DNA of 13,880 bases, from the NCBI GenBank assembly GCA_964614605.1, contig CAZTLU010000039.1, positions 1-13,880 on the forward strand, read 5' to 3'. The notes under the pieces were generated by a model. It made no database searches and was not told the DNA's origin. It was given only the letters and a program-made list of their open reading frames with translations. Origin of the DNA: Fimenecus sp964614605 (lineage in GTDB: Bacteria; Bacillota; Clostridia; Oscillospirales; Acutalibacteraceae). The translations under genes and the position numbers were made by a program. This document shows positions 1-7,873 of this stretch, piece after piece (position 1 is the first letter of the stretch; every line of letters begins with the position of its first letter).

Positions 1-729
1 AACAACAGTTGGCATAACAAATTCGTCAGTAAGGTATTTTCCGTCTTCGTCAATTGTTTCATATGACTTTTTAACTGCATCAAGAGCTGAATCAGTTGCA
101 ATGCCCTCTCGGTTAACCATTGCGTTGTAAGCCATACCAACTCTGTCCCACATATTGTCACGGTCCATAGCGTAAAATCTGCCCATAACAGTAGCAATTT
201 TACCTACGCCGATTTCCTTGCACTTTTCTTCAAGCTCTGCTACGAAATCAACACCTGAACTTGGTGGAACATCACGACCGTCAAGTAATGCGTGAACATA
301 TACCTTATCAAGACCATTCTTCTTTGCGAGTTCTACAAGAGCATAAAGATGTGTATTGTGGCTGTGAACACCACCGTCTGAAAGAAGACCGATAAGATGA
401 AGAGCAGAATTGTTCTTTTTGCAATTCTCAATGGCACCCATAAACACATCATTCTCAAAGAAATCGCCATCCATAATGGATTTTGTGATTCTTGTAAGTT
501 CCTGATAAACAACACGGCCTGCGCCGATATTTGTGTGACCTACTTCGGAGTTACCCATCTGACCGTCGGGAAGACCAACATCCATACCTGATGCGCCGAT
601 ATAAGTCATAGGATTATTTTTGAAAATTTCGTCAAGTCTTGGTGTATTTGCCGCTGTAATTGCGTTACCGTAATCACTTGGGTTATAACCAAAACCATCC
701 ATAATACATAAAACTACAGGTTTTTTCAT
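1..729 (-). CDS. gpmI: 2,3-bisphosphoglycerate-independent phosphoglycerate mutase, N-terminal part (cut by window edge)
   Basis: Interconverts 3- and 2-phosphoglycerate in glycolysis, in the cytoplasm, using two metal ions and a phosphoserine intermediate. The 243 codons seen are roughly the first half of a family that is usually about 510 residues; the C-terminal half lies off the window. The start MKKPVVLCIMDGFG carries the first metal-binding Asp (D11). MGNSEVGH holds the catalytic serine (S61). SDGGVHSHNTH and RFYAMDRDNMWDR are typical substrate-binding segments of the inserted transferase domain. The ATG at 727-729 is preceded by an AAGGTG ribosome binding site about 7 bases away. It is the third gene of the pgk-tpiA-gpmI operon, 17 bases after tpiA, so it is most likely cotranscribed. 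The reading frame is open to the window edge with no sign of damage. Confidence 0.96.
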   Translation of the reverse strand, partial: MKKPVVLCIMDGFGYNPSDYGNAITAANTPRLDEIFKNNPMTYIGASGMDVGLPDGQMGNSEVGHTNIGAGRVVYQELTRITKSIMDGDFFENDVFMGAIENCKKNNSALHLIGLLSDGGVHSHNTHLYALVELAKKNGLDKVYVHALLDGRDVPPSSGVDFVAELEEKCKEIGVGKIATVMGRFYAMDRDNMWDRVGMAYNAMVNREGIATDSALDAVKKSYETIDEDGKYLTDEFVMPTVV

Positions 730-746
730 TTAATTCACCTTATAAA

Positions 747-1514
747 TTATTTAGATGCAGCAGCAACAATCTTTGAGAAGTCAACTGCTTTAAGTGATGC
801 ACCGCCGATAAGACCGCCGTCAACATTTACTTTAGCTACAAGCTCGTCTGCATTGCCTGCGTTCATTGAACCGCCGTACTGAACTGTAACAGTTTCAGCA
901 ACATCAGCACCGTAAGCTTCTGCAATAGCAGCGCGAACATAGCCGTTACCCTCATCTGCCTGGTCAGCAGTAGCAGTAACACCTGTACCGATTGCCCAAA
1001 CGGGTTCATAAGCGATAATTACATTTTCGAGCTGCTCTTCTGTTACATTTGTAAGAGCCATTTTTGTCTGGAACTTAAGAAGAGTTTCTGTGTAGCCAAG
1101 CTCTCTCTGCTCAAGTGTTTCACCAACGCAGATAATAGCCTTAAGACCTGCATTGAGTGCTGCGAGTGAACGAAGGTTAACTGTCTGGTCAGTTTCGCCG
1201 AAATACTGTCTTCTCTCGCTATGACCGATTACAACATATTCAACGCCGGCTTCTTTAAGCATATCAGCAGAAATTTCGCCTGTGTAAGCACCTGAAGCTT
1301 TGAAGTGAACATTTTCAGCACCAATTTTGATGTTTGAGCCCTTTGCAGCCTCAACTGCTGCGGGGATGTCAATAAAGGGCACGCAAAGTACTACATCACA
1401 GTCAGCATCTGCAACGAGAGGCTTCATTTCTTCAATAAGAGCCTTTGCCTCTGCGGGTGTTTTATTCATTTTCCAGTTACCAGCGATAACTGCTCTACGA
1501 AGTTCTTTTTTCAT
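747..1514 (-). CDS. tpiA: Triosephosphate isomerase
   Basis: Interconverts dihydroxyacetone phosphate and glyceraldehyde 3-phosphate in glycolysis; cytoplasmic TIM barrel, normally a dimer. At 255 residues it has the usual family length. All catalytic parts are visible: AGNWKMNK (N13, K15), the electrophilic His in VVIGHSERR (H98), the base in AYEPVWAIGTG (E170, followed by the mobile loop), and the phosphate-binding QYGGSMN and GLIGGASLK near the C-terminus. The ATG at 1512-1514 has a TAGGAG site about 9 bases upstream. It lies 64 bases after pgk and 17 bases before gpmI, in the same orientation. A hairpin sits in the pgk-tpiA gap (see 1543-1565). I see nothing abnormal in the protein. Confidence 0.98.
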   Translation of the reverse strand: MKKELRRAVIAGNWKMNKTPAEAKALIEEMKPLVADADCDVVLCVPFIDIPAAVEAAKGSNIKIGAENVHFKASGAYTGEISADMLKEAGVEYVVIGHSERRQYFGETDQTVNLRSLAALNAGLKAIICVGETLEQRELGYTETLLKFQTKMALTNVTEEQLENVIIAYEPVWAIGTGVTATADQADEGNGYVRAAIAEAYGADVAETVTVQYGGSMNAGNADELVAKVNVDGGLIGGASLKAVDFSKIVAAASK

Positions 1515-1542
1515 TTTTAATTTACTCCTATTCGCAAATATT

Positions 1543-1565
1543 GGGAGGACTAATTTAGCCCTCCC
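1543..1565 (-). other. Intra-operon hairpin between pgk and tpiA
   Basis: GGGAGG and CCTCCC pair perfectly. After one A-C mismatch, three more base pairs close a short AT loop. On the minus (coding) strand the hairpin is followed by AATATTTG rather than a clean U-run, so full termination is unlikely. A partial terminator or an RNA processing/stability element that sets different levels of pgk and tpiA is more plausible. The role is inferred; the pairing is seen. Confidence 0.5.
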
Positions 1566-1578
1566 GATATATTTTTAA

Positions 1579-2772
1579 TTATTTCTCGTTAAGAGCTGCA
1601 ATACCGGGAAGCTCTTTACCTTCAAGATATTCAAGAGAAGCGCCGCCACCTGTTGAGATGTGAGACATCTTGTCAGCAAAGCCAAGCTTCTGAATAGCAG
1701 CAGCAGAGTCGCCGCCACCGATGATTGAGATTGCGCCGCTTTCAGCAATTGCTGTAGCAACTGCAACTGTACCTGATGCGAAGTTTTCCCACTCTGAAAC
1801 GCCCATAGGTCCGTTCCAAATTACTGTGCCTGCATCCTTAACAGCTTCTGCAAACATTGCCTGTGTCTTGGGACCAATGTCAAGACCCATCCAGCCTTCA
1901 GGAATCTTATTAGAAGCAACTACCATTGCCTCTGTGTCAGCAGCATATTCCTTACCAACCTTGTTGTCAACGGGAATAAGGAATTTAACGCCCTTTTCTT
2001 CAGCTTTCTTCATCATTTCAGCTGCAAGCTCAACCTTATCAGCCTCAAGAAGAGACGTACCGATTTCGTAGCCCAAAGACTTCATAAATGTGTAAGCCAT
2101 ACCGCCACCAATGATAAGTGTGTCGCACTTGTCAATAAGGTTTGTGATAACGCCGATTTTGTCAGAAACCTTTGCACCACCGAGGATTGCTACGAGAGGT
2201 CTCTGGGGATTCTCAAGAGCGCCACCGATGAATTCGATTTCTTTCTGGATAAGATAACCGCAAGCTGCAGGAAGATGGTCTGCAACGCCTGTTGTTGAAG
2301 AGTGAGCTCTGTGAGCTGAACCGAAAGCATCGTTTACATAAAGCTCTGCAAGGTCAGCAAACTTTTTGCTGAGTTCAGGGTCGTTCTTTGTTTCGCCCTT
2401 TTCATAACGAACATTTTCAAGAAGAAGAACTTCGCCGTCTTTAAGGTCAGCTGCAAGTGCCTGTGCACTCTCGCCTACAACATCCTTTGCCATTTTAACT
2501 TCCTGACCAAGAAGCTCTGAAAGTCTTGCGGCAACGGGAGCAAGTGAGAATTCGGGAACAATTTCACCCTTAGGACGACCAAGGTGTGAGCAAAGAATAA
2601 CCTTTGCACCGTTTGCAATAAGATATTTGATTGTGGGTAATGAAGCAACAATTCTCTTGTCACTTGTAATTACACCATTTTCCATTTTTACGTTGAAGTC
2701 GCAACGAACAAGAACTTTCTTGCCGGCTACCTGCAAATCTTCAACAGTCTTTTTGTTTAATGCACTGCTCAT
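1579..2772 (-). CDS. pgk: Phosphoglycerate kinase
   Basis: Transfers phosphate from 1,3-bisphosphoglycerate to ADP, the first ATP-yielding step of glycolysis; a cytoplasmic two-domain monomer. The 397 residues match the family length. The N-terminal substrate domain shows LVRCDFNV (from residue 22) and SHLGRPKG (residues 62-69). The nucleotide domain shows AILGGAKVSDKI and, near the C-terminus, IIGGGDSAAA and STGGGASLEYLEG. The ATG at 2770-2772 is preceded by AAAGGATG. It is the first gene of the operon with tpiA and gpmI and has its own promoter at 2821-2849. The usual partner gap (GAPDH) is not upstream; a WYL regulator is there instead. Confidence 0.98.
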   Translation of the reverse strand: MSSALNKKTVEDLQVAGKKVLVRCDFNVKMENGVITSDKRIVASLPTIKYLIANGAKVILCSHLGRPKGEIVPEFSLAPVAARLSELLGQEVKMAKDVVGESAQALAADLKDGEVLLLENVRYEKGETKNDPELSKKFADLAELYVNDAFGSAHRAHSSTTGVADHLPAACGYLIQKEIEFIGGALENPQRPLVAILGGAKVSDKIGVITNLIDKCDTLIIGGGMAYTFMKSLGYEIGTSLLEADKVELAAEMMKKAEEKGVKFLIPVDNKVGKEYAADTEAMVVASNKIPEGWMGLDIGPKTQAMFAEAVKDAGTVIWNGPMGVSEWENFASGTVAVATAIAESGAISIIGGGDSAAAIQKLGFADKMSHISTGGGASLEYLEGKELPGIAALNEK

Positions 2773-2820
2773 TGAAAAAACATCCTTTCAAAGATATTGA
2801 TTTAAAATTTACCATTTGTT

Positions 2821-2849
2821 ATTTTATACTAATATGTGGTATTTTTCAA
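2821..2849 (-). promoter_or_regulatory. Promoter of the pgk-tpiA-gpmI operon
   Basis: Read on the minus strand, TTGAAA (2844-2849) and TAAAAT (2821-2826) are separated by exactly 17 bases, which fits a sigma-A promoter with one or two mismatches per box. It lies 50-75 bases before the pgk start. No clear operator repeat is seen next to it. Confidence 0.6.
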
Positions 2850-2882
2850 GTGTAAAATAAGATTTGTTAAAAATTTATCACT

Positions 2883-3884
2883 TTACCCATTATATAGAGC
2901 TAAAATTGAATTTGTTTTGTCTATAATCATATTTTTAAGCTCTTTGGGTCCTCTCACCCTTACCTTATCGCCAAACTGCATAATCCAAGACATAAGCCCC
3001 TCAGTGACCGCAACATCAACCTTAGCAAGAAAATTATTGTCATCATAAGGTCTCATATAGCATTTTTCACCGAATCGGTCAATGAATTCCTCAATCATAC
3101 TGTTATTGCAAATAAGCTCAACCGGTTTGATATCGCCCGAGAACATTGAGAGATGCTTATTGCTGTAATCGGCAACATCAAAATATGTATTATATGGCGA
3201 CACCTCTGAAAAATGACGGGCATAAGAGTCAAGTACCTTGACATTTTTCAGCCTGTCAATTCGCAAATGAATAAGATTATCATATTTACTGTAATTACCC
3301 ACAAGATAATAATGGTCATTTGACCAGATAAGCGCATAAGGGTTGATAATCATTACCTTTTCTTCATATTGCGCGCGCTTACCGTCAACAACTTTACGGC
3401 GACGGTAGGTTACCTCAACTTGCTTTCTTTTTAAAATTGCAGAATTCAAGATATCGATAATTATAAATAAATTTTCATTGTCACATTTGTTACGATTATC
3501 AATATAAACCTGTTTTTCAATTCGCTTGTATTGATATTCACTCGCAAAGCCCGAAAACTTTTTAAGTAAAGCCTTAGTTTTCTTTGCAGAAATAAAATTT
3601 GCAGACTGAACAGCATCAATTAGCAATCTCAATTCAGGTATTTCAAAATGAAATGATGCCATGAAATAACCTCTTGGAGATTTAGATTTGATTATATCGT
3701 AACCGTATTCAATAAGACAATCAATGCAGTCATATATCGTCTTTCTTTCACACTCAATTCCGTAATCCTCTTGAAGATAATGCATAATATCATTTGCAGA
3801 CATTGGATGCTCTTCATCAGATTTCTGCTTGAGAATATCAACAATATATAACATTCGTAATTTTTGTTTAGATGGAGTTTTCAT
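2883..3884 (-). CDS. WYL-domain transcriptional regulator with N-terminal winged helix
   Basis: Probable ligand-responsive DNA-binding regulator, 333 residues. Residues 5-70 look like a winged helix-turn-helix (SANDIMHYLQEDYGIECERKT, then the wing around SPRGYF). The WYL domain is centred on residues 183-211, where ALIWSNDHYYLVG and HLRIDRL match the family pattern of a W, Y, L core and the later R-D-R. The rest fits the C-terminal WCX extension. WYL domains are known to sense nucleotides or other small molecules, but the ligand here is unknown. The ATG at 3882-3884 lies 5 bases after the GH2 stop and has only a weak ribosome binding site (TAAG), so translation is probably coupled to GH2. It is AT-rich compared with the glycolytic genes. 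Its target is most likely its own GH2 operon; control of pgk downstream is possible but unproven. Confidence 0.88.
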   Translation of the reverse strand: MKTPSKQKLRMLYIVDILKQKSDEEHPMSANDIMHYLQEDYGIECERKTIYDCIDCLIEYGYDIIKSKSPRGYFMASFHFEIPELRLLIDAVQSANFISAKKTKALLKKFSGFASEYQYKRIEKQVYIDNRNKCDNENLFIIIDILNSAILKRKQVEVTYRRRKVVDGKRAQYEEKVMIINPYALIWSNDHYYLVGNYSKYDNLIHLRIDRLKNVKVLDSYARHFSEVSPYNTYFDVADYSNKHLSMFSGDIKPVELICNNSMIEEFIDRFGEKCYMRPYDDNNFLAKVDVAVTEGLMSWIMQFGDKVRVRGPKELKNMIIDKTNSILALYNG

Positions 3885-3889
3885 AATTC

Positions 3890-5638
3890 TTATAAAACAA
3901 GCTTCTCATTCATTGCAATGAGAACTTCTTCGTCAATTTTAATATTCTCACGGTCATATGTCATTATACCGTTTACTTCGTTTTCAACATCACTTACCTG
4001 TGTATAAACAGTAGCACTCAAGCCTCTTTCAACAAGGGGAATTATCTGCTTTTCGTGAAGCTTTTTATAGGCCGCAGAAAGCTTTTCTTTTGTGCTGTAC
4101 ATCATATATCCAAAGCTCTTTGACTCATCCCAAGTATGACCGTGGTCAATGTGGCTATATCCGCCGTACTCCGAAAGAACAAATACGCGTTCATCAAGCT
4201 TTGGCATAGTAACGGGAACTGTGTAACGATGCATACTCTTGAAATCGCCTGCGCCTTGGTCGTGCCAGCCACTTGCATGGTCAACAACACGAGTGGGGTC
4301 GAACTTCTTAATATTGTTTGAAATTCTGACAGAATCGAACTGTCCCCAGCCCTCGTTAAATGGTACCCAACAAGAAATTGAAGTATGATTGAAAAGCTGA
4401 TTAAGCATTTCGTTAAGCTCACGCTCGAAATCATTTCGCCAAGCCTGTTCGCCGCGCTTAAATGCTTTGTATTTATCGTCTTTAACATGAATTCCAAAGA
4501 AGGGGTAAACACCTGCAAGCATTGTGCCGATATATTCGCCACCGCTTACCATATCCTGCCATACAAGCATTCCAAGTCTGTCGCAATGATAATACCAACG
4601 GTCAAGCTCAACCTTGATATGCTTACGAAGCATATTGAAACCAAGACGCTTCATTGTTGCGATATCGTAAATCATTGCTTCGTCAGTTGCGGGGGTCATG
4701 CCACCGTCTGACCAATAGCCCTGGTCAAGAAGACCTTTTTGGAAATAAGGTTTATTATTAAGCATAAATCTTGACAATCCGTTTTCATCCTTGCCAACAG
4801 AGAATTTACGCATGCCAACATAGCTCTTGACTGTATCAACAACTGCTCCATCTTTGATAAGCTCAATTTTTAAATCATAAAGGAATGGATTTTCAGGTGA
4901 CCAAAGTTTTACATCATCAAACTCAATTTCACCGTCAAGAGAAATAACATTTTCTGATACAGTTTCACCGTTATCATAAACAGTAACTTTTACTTCACAG
5001 TTTTCATCAGTTACATAAGTCTTGATTTTAAGAGTTTTTGTATCAATATCGGGAATCATACGAAGCTTTGTAATGTGACATGGGTCAACCGCTTCAAGCC
5101 AAACACTCTGCCAGATACCCGAAGTTGCAACATACCAGAAGCCGTGTGTGTCAAGCACCTGCTTGCCGCGTTGCTGATATCCCTTTTCTGTGGGGTCTGT
5201 TACTGCAACCACAAGCTCATTCTCGCCATCTTTGAGCAAAGATGTAATATCAATACCAAATGATGTATAACCGCCTGTATGGCCGCCGGCGAGCTGTTTA
5301 TTGACATAAACCTTGCAACACCAATCAACTGCGGCAAAATTAAGAACAATGTTCTTGCCCTGCATATTTTCGGGTATAGTAAAAGTCTTTTTATACCAAA
5401 GCTTCTGCTCGGGAAGCAATGGTTTTTCTACACCTGAAAGCATACATTCAATCGCATAAGGAACTACGATTTCACCATCAAAGCTTTCTGCCCATTCACA
5501 GTTACCGTCTGTGATGGCATAATCATAAACGCCGTTCATAGAGAGCCAATTTTCACGCTCCATCTGTGGACGAGGATACTCCGGTAACGGGTTATTTCTG
5601 TCAACCAAATCTGTCCATCGAGTTTTCATAAATCCCAT
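3890..5638 (-). CDS. Glycoside hydrolase family 2 (beta-galactosidase/beta-glucuronidase-like), cytoplasmic
   Basis: Retaining exo-glycosidase of 582 residues with the GH2 order: N-terminal sugar-binding jelly roll (about 25-185, with YPRPQMER and GIWQSVWLE), immunoglobulin-like middle domain (about 187-280) and a TIM barrel (about 285-582). The acid/base is E429 in VPFNEGWGQFD and the nucleophile is E490 in VLSEYGGYSH. There is no signal peptide, so it should act on imported di- or oligosaccharides. The family includes beta-galactosidases, glucuronidases and mannosidases; I cannot tell the substrate from these motifs. Of two possible starts, the ATG at 5636-5638 has GGAGGT 8 bases upstream and is preferred over the Met 3 codons later. 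It is the first gene of a GH2-WYL unit, with a promoter at 5691-5719 facing away from tRNA-Leu. Confidence 0.92.
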   Translation of the reverse strand: MGFMKTRWTDLVDRNNPLPEYPRPQMERENWLSMNGVYDYAITDGNCEWAESFDGEIVVPYAIECMLSGVEKPLLPEQKLWYKKTFTIPENMQGKNIVLNFAAVDWCCKVYVNKQLAGGHTGGYTSFGIDITSLLKDGENELVVAVTDPTEKGYQQRGKQVLDTHGFWYVATSGIWQSVWLEAVDPCHITKLRMIPDIDTKTLKIKTYVTDENCEVKVTVYDNGETVSENVISLDGEIEFDDVKLWSPENPFLYDLKIELIKDGAVVDTVKSYVGMRKFSVGKDENGLSRFMLNNKPYFQKGLLDQGYWSDGGMTPATDEAMIYDIATMKRLGFNMLRKHIKVELDRWYYHCDRLGMLVWQDMVSGGEYIGTMLAGVYPFFGIHVKDDKYKAFKRGEQAWRNDFERELNEMLNQLFNHTSISCWVPFNEGWGQFDSVRISNNIKKFDPTRVVDHASGWHDQGAGDFKSMHRYTVPVTMPKLDERVFVLSEYGGYSHIDHGHTWDESKSFGYMMYSTKEKLSAAYKKLHEKQIIPLVERGLSATVYTQVSDVENEVNGIMTYDRENIKIDEEVLIAMNEKLVL

Positions 5639-5690
5639 AAAATTTTACCTCCAACAAAACTTAAGCCCAATAAGGCATAATAACAAATAT

Positions 5691-5719
5691 ATTTTATAAC
5701 ATAATCAACCATTTGTCTA
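5691..5719 (-). promoter_or_regulatory. Promoter of the GH2-WYL unit
   Basis: On the minus strand TAGACA (5714-5719) and TAAAAT (5691-5696) are 17 bases apart. Its -35 box directly abuts the -35 box of the divergent tRNA-Leu promoter at 5720. The boxes are AT-rich and one mismatch from consensus each, so the call is moderate. Confidence 0.5.
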
Positions 5720-5748
5720 TTGAATTTTCAAAATTTCTTTGATATAAT
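5720..5748 (+). promoter_or_regulatory. Promoter of tRNA-Leu
   Basis: TTGAAT (5720-5725) and a perfect TATAAT (5743-5748) are separated by 17 bases, 14 bases before the tRNA 5' end. This is the strongest-looking promoter in this part of the window, as expected for a stable RNA. Confidence 0.75.
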
Positions 5749-5761
5749 ATGCAAGAAATAT

Positions 5762-5846
5762 GCGGGTATGGTGGAATTGGCAGACACGCAAGATTTAGGA
5801 TCTTGTGCCGAGAGGTGTACAGGTTCGACCCCTGCTACCCGCACCA
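5762..5846 (+). tRNA. tRNA-Leu (anticodon UAG)
   Basis: An 85-base class II tRNA with encoded CCA. The acceptor stem GCGGGTA pairs perfectly with TACCCGC, the discriminator is A, and CCA ends at 5846. The anticodon stem CAAGA/TCTTG encloses the loop TTTAGGA, giving anticodon TAG at 5796-5798, which reads CUA and probably other CUN codons. The long variable arm (GCCGAGAGGTGT region) and A discriminator fit leucine. It has its own promoter (5720-5748) and terminator (5848-5880). Confidence 0.97.
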
Positions 5847-5847
5847 G

Positions 5848-5880
5848 AAAGACCTCGCAGTAAAATTCGAGGTCTTTTTT
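5848..5880 (+). terminator. Intrinsic terminator of tRNA-Leu
   Basis: AAAGACCTCG (5848-5857) and CGAGGTCTTT (5868-5877) form a 10-bp stem with a 10-base loop, followed by a run of six T that starts inside the stem. It lies one base after the CCA end and 22 bases before the CapA-like gene, so that gene sits in the terminator's shadow. Confidence 0.88.
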
Positions 5881-5902
5881 AATATTTTTTGTAGGTGTTT
5901 TT

Positions 5903-7066
5903 ATGAAAAATAAAACTTCTTTAGTATTCACAGGCGATATTGGATTTGACCGCTATATGTATGGCAAATGGGACGATGAAGAGCTTTTATCAAAGGAAGT
6001 TCTTGATTTTTTGCACAGCGCAGACCATGTAATCACAAATGTTGAGGGACCTATTGCAGAAGTGCCAACAAACACTACATCAAGCGGGGTTCAACAGTTG
6101 TTACATACCATTGACCCTGCCGCAACTAAAGTCCTTAAAAATATGCACGCAGATATATGGAATATCTGCAATAATCACATTATGGATGCGGGCGAATTCG
6201 GTATTGAAAGCACCTTAAAAATTGCCAAAGAATTCGGTGCACAAACTATCGGTGCAGGCATGAATATTCACGAAGCTAGAAAGCCTGTAATTCTCAATGA
6301 AGCGGGCGGAATTGGTATGTTCGGTGTTGGCTATCAACGAGCTTGCAGAAAGGCTGACGAAGATAAAGCGGGTTGTTACAGTTGGAGCGATTTAGAGGCT
6401 ATTCAACAATCAATTGACGAAATCAAGAAAGCTTGCCGTTGGTGTATTGTCGTGGCTCACGCAGGCGAAGAATTCACTCCACTCCCCTCACCATACACAA
6501 GAGAAAGATATCATAAATATCTCGAAATGGGTGCTGATATTGTTGTTGCTCATCACCCTCATGTACCTATGAATTATGAAACTGTCGGCGATAAAATTAT
6601 TTTCTATTCATTAGGTAATTTTATTTTTGATACAGATTATCAACGCTCACAATTCAATACTGATATTGGCTTACTTGTAAAACTCAATTTCACCGAAAAT
6701 GAGTTCACATATGAACCTATGGGCTTGAAAATTGTTCGTGGTTCTGAACACATTGTAAAAGATGAGCTTCCGCGCATATTTGTTGATGTTCAGGAGGACG
6801 AATATAACCTTTTAGCACCATTGTCGGCTAAAATGCTTATTGCGGCCACAAAGCGCCAAATGACCTATTTAAAGCCAAATGTGTTCAAAGATGCAACGGA
6901 AGAAAAATGGAAAGAGCATTTTGCAGAGCCGTTGAGGACAGGTCGTGTTCCGGGTGAAACTTTAGATTTCTATATAATTTGTCCGTTAGCTGAAAAAGCC
7001 GAAGAAGGTGCTTGGAAACAAAGCAAATTGGAAGATATTAAAAATTATATTTTAGAGCAAATGTAA
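5903..7066 (+). CDS. CapA-family (PGA_cap) metallophosphatase-like protein without signal peptide
   Basis: A 387-residue member of the CapA/PgsA-type metallophosphatase superfamily. Metal-site motifs appear in family order: FTGDIGFDR (D12), ITNVEGPIA (N46, E48), NICNNHIMDAG (N91, H92, D95), VVAHAGEE (H186), VVAHHPHVP (H217-H220) and IFYSLGNFIFD (236-243). The best-known relatives are membrane proteins of poly-gamma-glutamate or capsule synthesis. This one has no signal peptide, membrane segment or capB/capC neighbour, so a cytoplasmic phosphoesterase is more likely than capsule synthesis. The ATG at 5903 has TAGGTG 5-6 bases upstream. It starts 22 bases after the tRNA-Leu terminator, and I find no convincing promoter in between. 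It heads the unit with the TIM-barrel and Nudix genes (20-base and 1-base gaps). Substrate unknown. Confidence 0.88.
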   Translation: MKNKTSLVFTGDIGFDRYMYGKWDDEELLSKEVLDFLHSADHVITNVEGPIAEVPTNTTSSGVQQLLHTIDPAATKVLKNMHADIWNICNNHIMDAGEFGIESTLKIAKEFGAQTIGAGMNIHEARKPVILNEAGGIGMFGVGYQRACRKADEDKAGCYSWSDLEAIQQSIDEIKKACRWCIVVAHAGEEFTPLPSPYTRERYHKYLEMGADIVVAHHPHVPMNYETVGDKIIFYSLGNFIFDTDYQRSQFNTDIGLLVKLNFTENEFTYEPMGLKIVRGSEHIVKDELPRIFVDVQEDEYNLLAPLSAKMLIAATKRQMTYLKPNVFKDATEEKWKEHFAEPLRTGRVPGETLDFYIICPLAEKAEEGAWKQSKLEDIKNYILEQM

Positions 7067-7086
7067 TTTAAAAATGAGGTGAATTT

Positions 7087-7872
7087 ATGTTTTGGGGAAT
7101 ACCTACGCTTATTGAAACCAAATCAATTGAAGAATGTGTTGAATTGTGTAATGAGCTGAATTTCAATTTTATTGAATTAAACATGAATTTGCCGCAATAT
7201 CAGCTTGATAAAATTAATATTGAAAAGTTAAACAATTTCAAAGAAAAACACAACATATTTTATACTATTCATTTAGATGAGAATTTGAATGTCAGCGATT
7301 TCAACGAGTTTGTTGCACATGCTTATTTAAAAACTGTACTTGATACAATTAAATTAGCTAAAAAACTTGATGTAAAAACAATAAATATGCACTTATCCAA
7401 AGGTGTTTATTTTACCCTGCCAGATAAAAAAGTTTACTTATTTGAGCAATACAAAGAAGAATATCTTAATAGCATAGTAAGTTTTAGAAATTCAGTTGAA
7501 AAAGCAGTTGGAAAAAGTAAAATTAAAATCTGCATTGAAAATACCAACGGATATACCGATTTTCAAGTTGAAGCTATCGACATTTTATTGCAAAGCCCCA
7601 TATTTGCACTGACTTTTGATATTGGTCATAATTATTGCGTTAGCGGTGTAGATGAAAAAATTATTATGGAAAGAAAAAATAGTCTTTCTCACATACATTT
7701 ACACGACGCAAGCGACAAAAAAGACCATATGACATTGGGCACAGGTAAAGTTGATATTAAAAAATATATTGAATTGGCAAGAACACATAATTGTACAGTT
7801 GTTCTTGAAACAAAAACAATTGATGCATTAAGAAAATCAAACGAATGGTTAAATAATAATTGGAGTAAATAA
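7087..7872 (+). CDS. Sugar phosphate isomerase/epimerase-like TIM-barrel protein (AP endonuclease 2 fold)
   Basis: A 261-residue cytoplasmic TIM barrel of the xylose isomerase-like/endonuclease IV-like superfamily. Likely metal-site residues are H62 (TIHLDE), H102 (NMHLSKG), E151 (CIENTNG), D178 and H181 (TFDIGHNY), H204/H206 (HIHLHDASD), H214 in the family-typical DHMTLGTGKVD, and E241 (VLETKT). The late HLHD...H..LG.G.VD pattern is typical of sugar isomerases and epimerases rather than DNA repair enzymes. The ATG at 7087 has GAGGTG upstream. Its stop is one base before the Nudix ATG, and the Nudix ribosome binding site lies inside its last codons. It is clearly more AT-rich than the upstream gene. 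Substrate unknown. Confidence 0.85.
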   Translation: MFWGIPTLIETKSIEECVELCNELNFNFIELNMNLPQYQLDKINIEKLNNFKEKHNIFYTIHLDENLNVSDFNEFVAHAYLKTVLDTIKLAKKLDVKTINMHLSKGVYFTLPDKKVYLFEQYKEEYLNSIVSFRNSVEKAVGKSKIKICIENTNGYTDFQVEAIDILLQSPIFALTFDIGHNYCVSGVDEKIIMERKNSLSHIHLHDASDKKDHMTLGTGKVDIKKYIELARTHNCTVVLETKTIDALRKSNEWLNNNWSK

Positions 7873-7873
7873 A

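Noticed and set aside
1721..2071. Long open frames opposite pgk, and similar ones opposite the GH2, GDSL and AcnX genes
   Set aside because: They lie wholly inside well-supported genes on the other strand, have no ribosome binding sites and match no family I recognise.
5903..7066. Capsule or poly-gamma-glutamate synthesis locus suggested by the CapA-like protein
   Set aside because: There is no capB, capC or transport gene, and the protein has no membrane segment or signal peptide.
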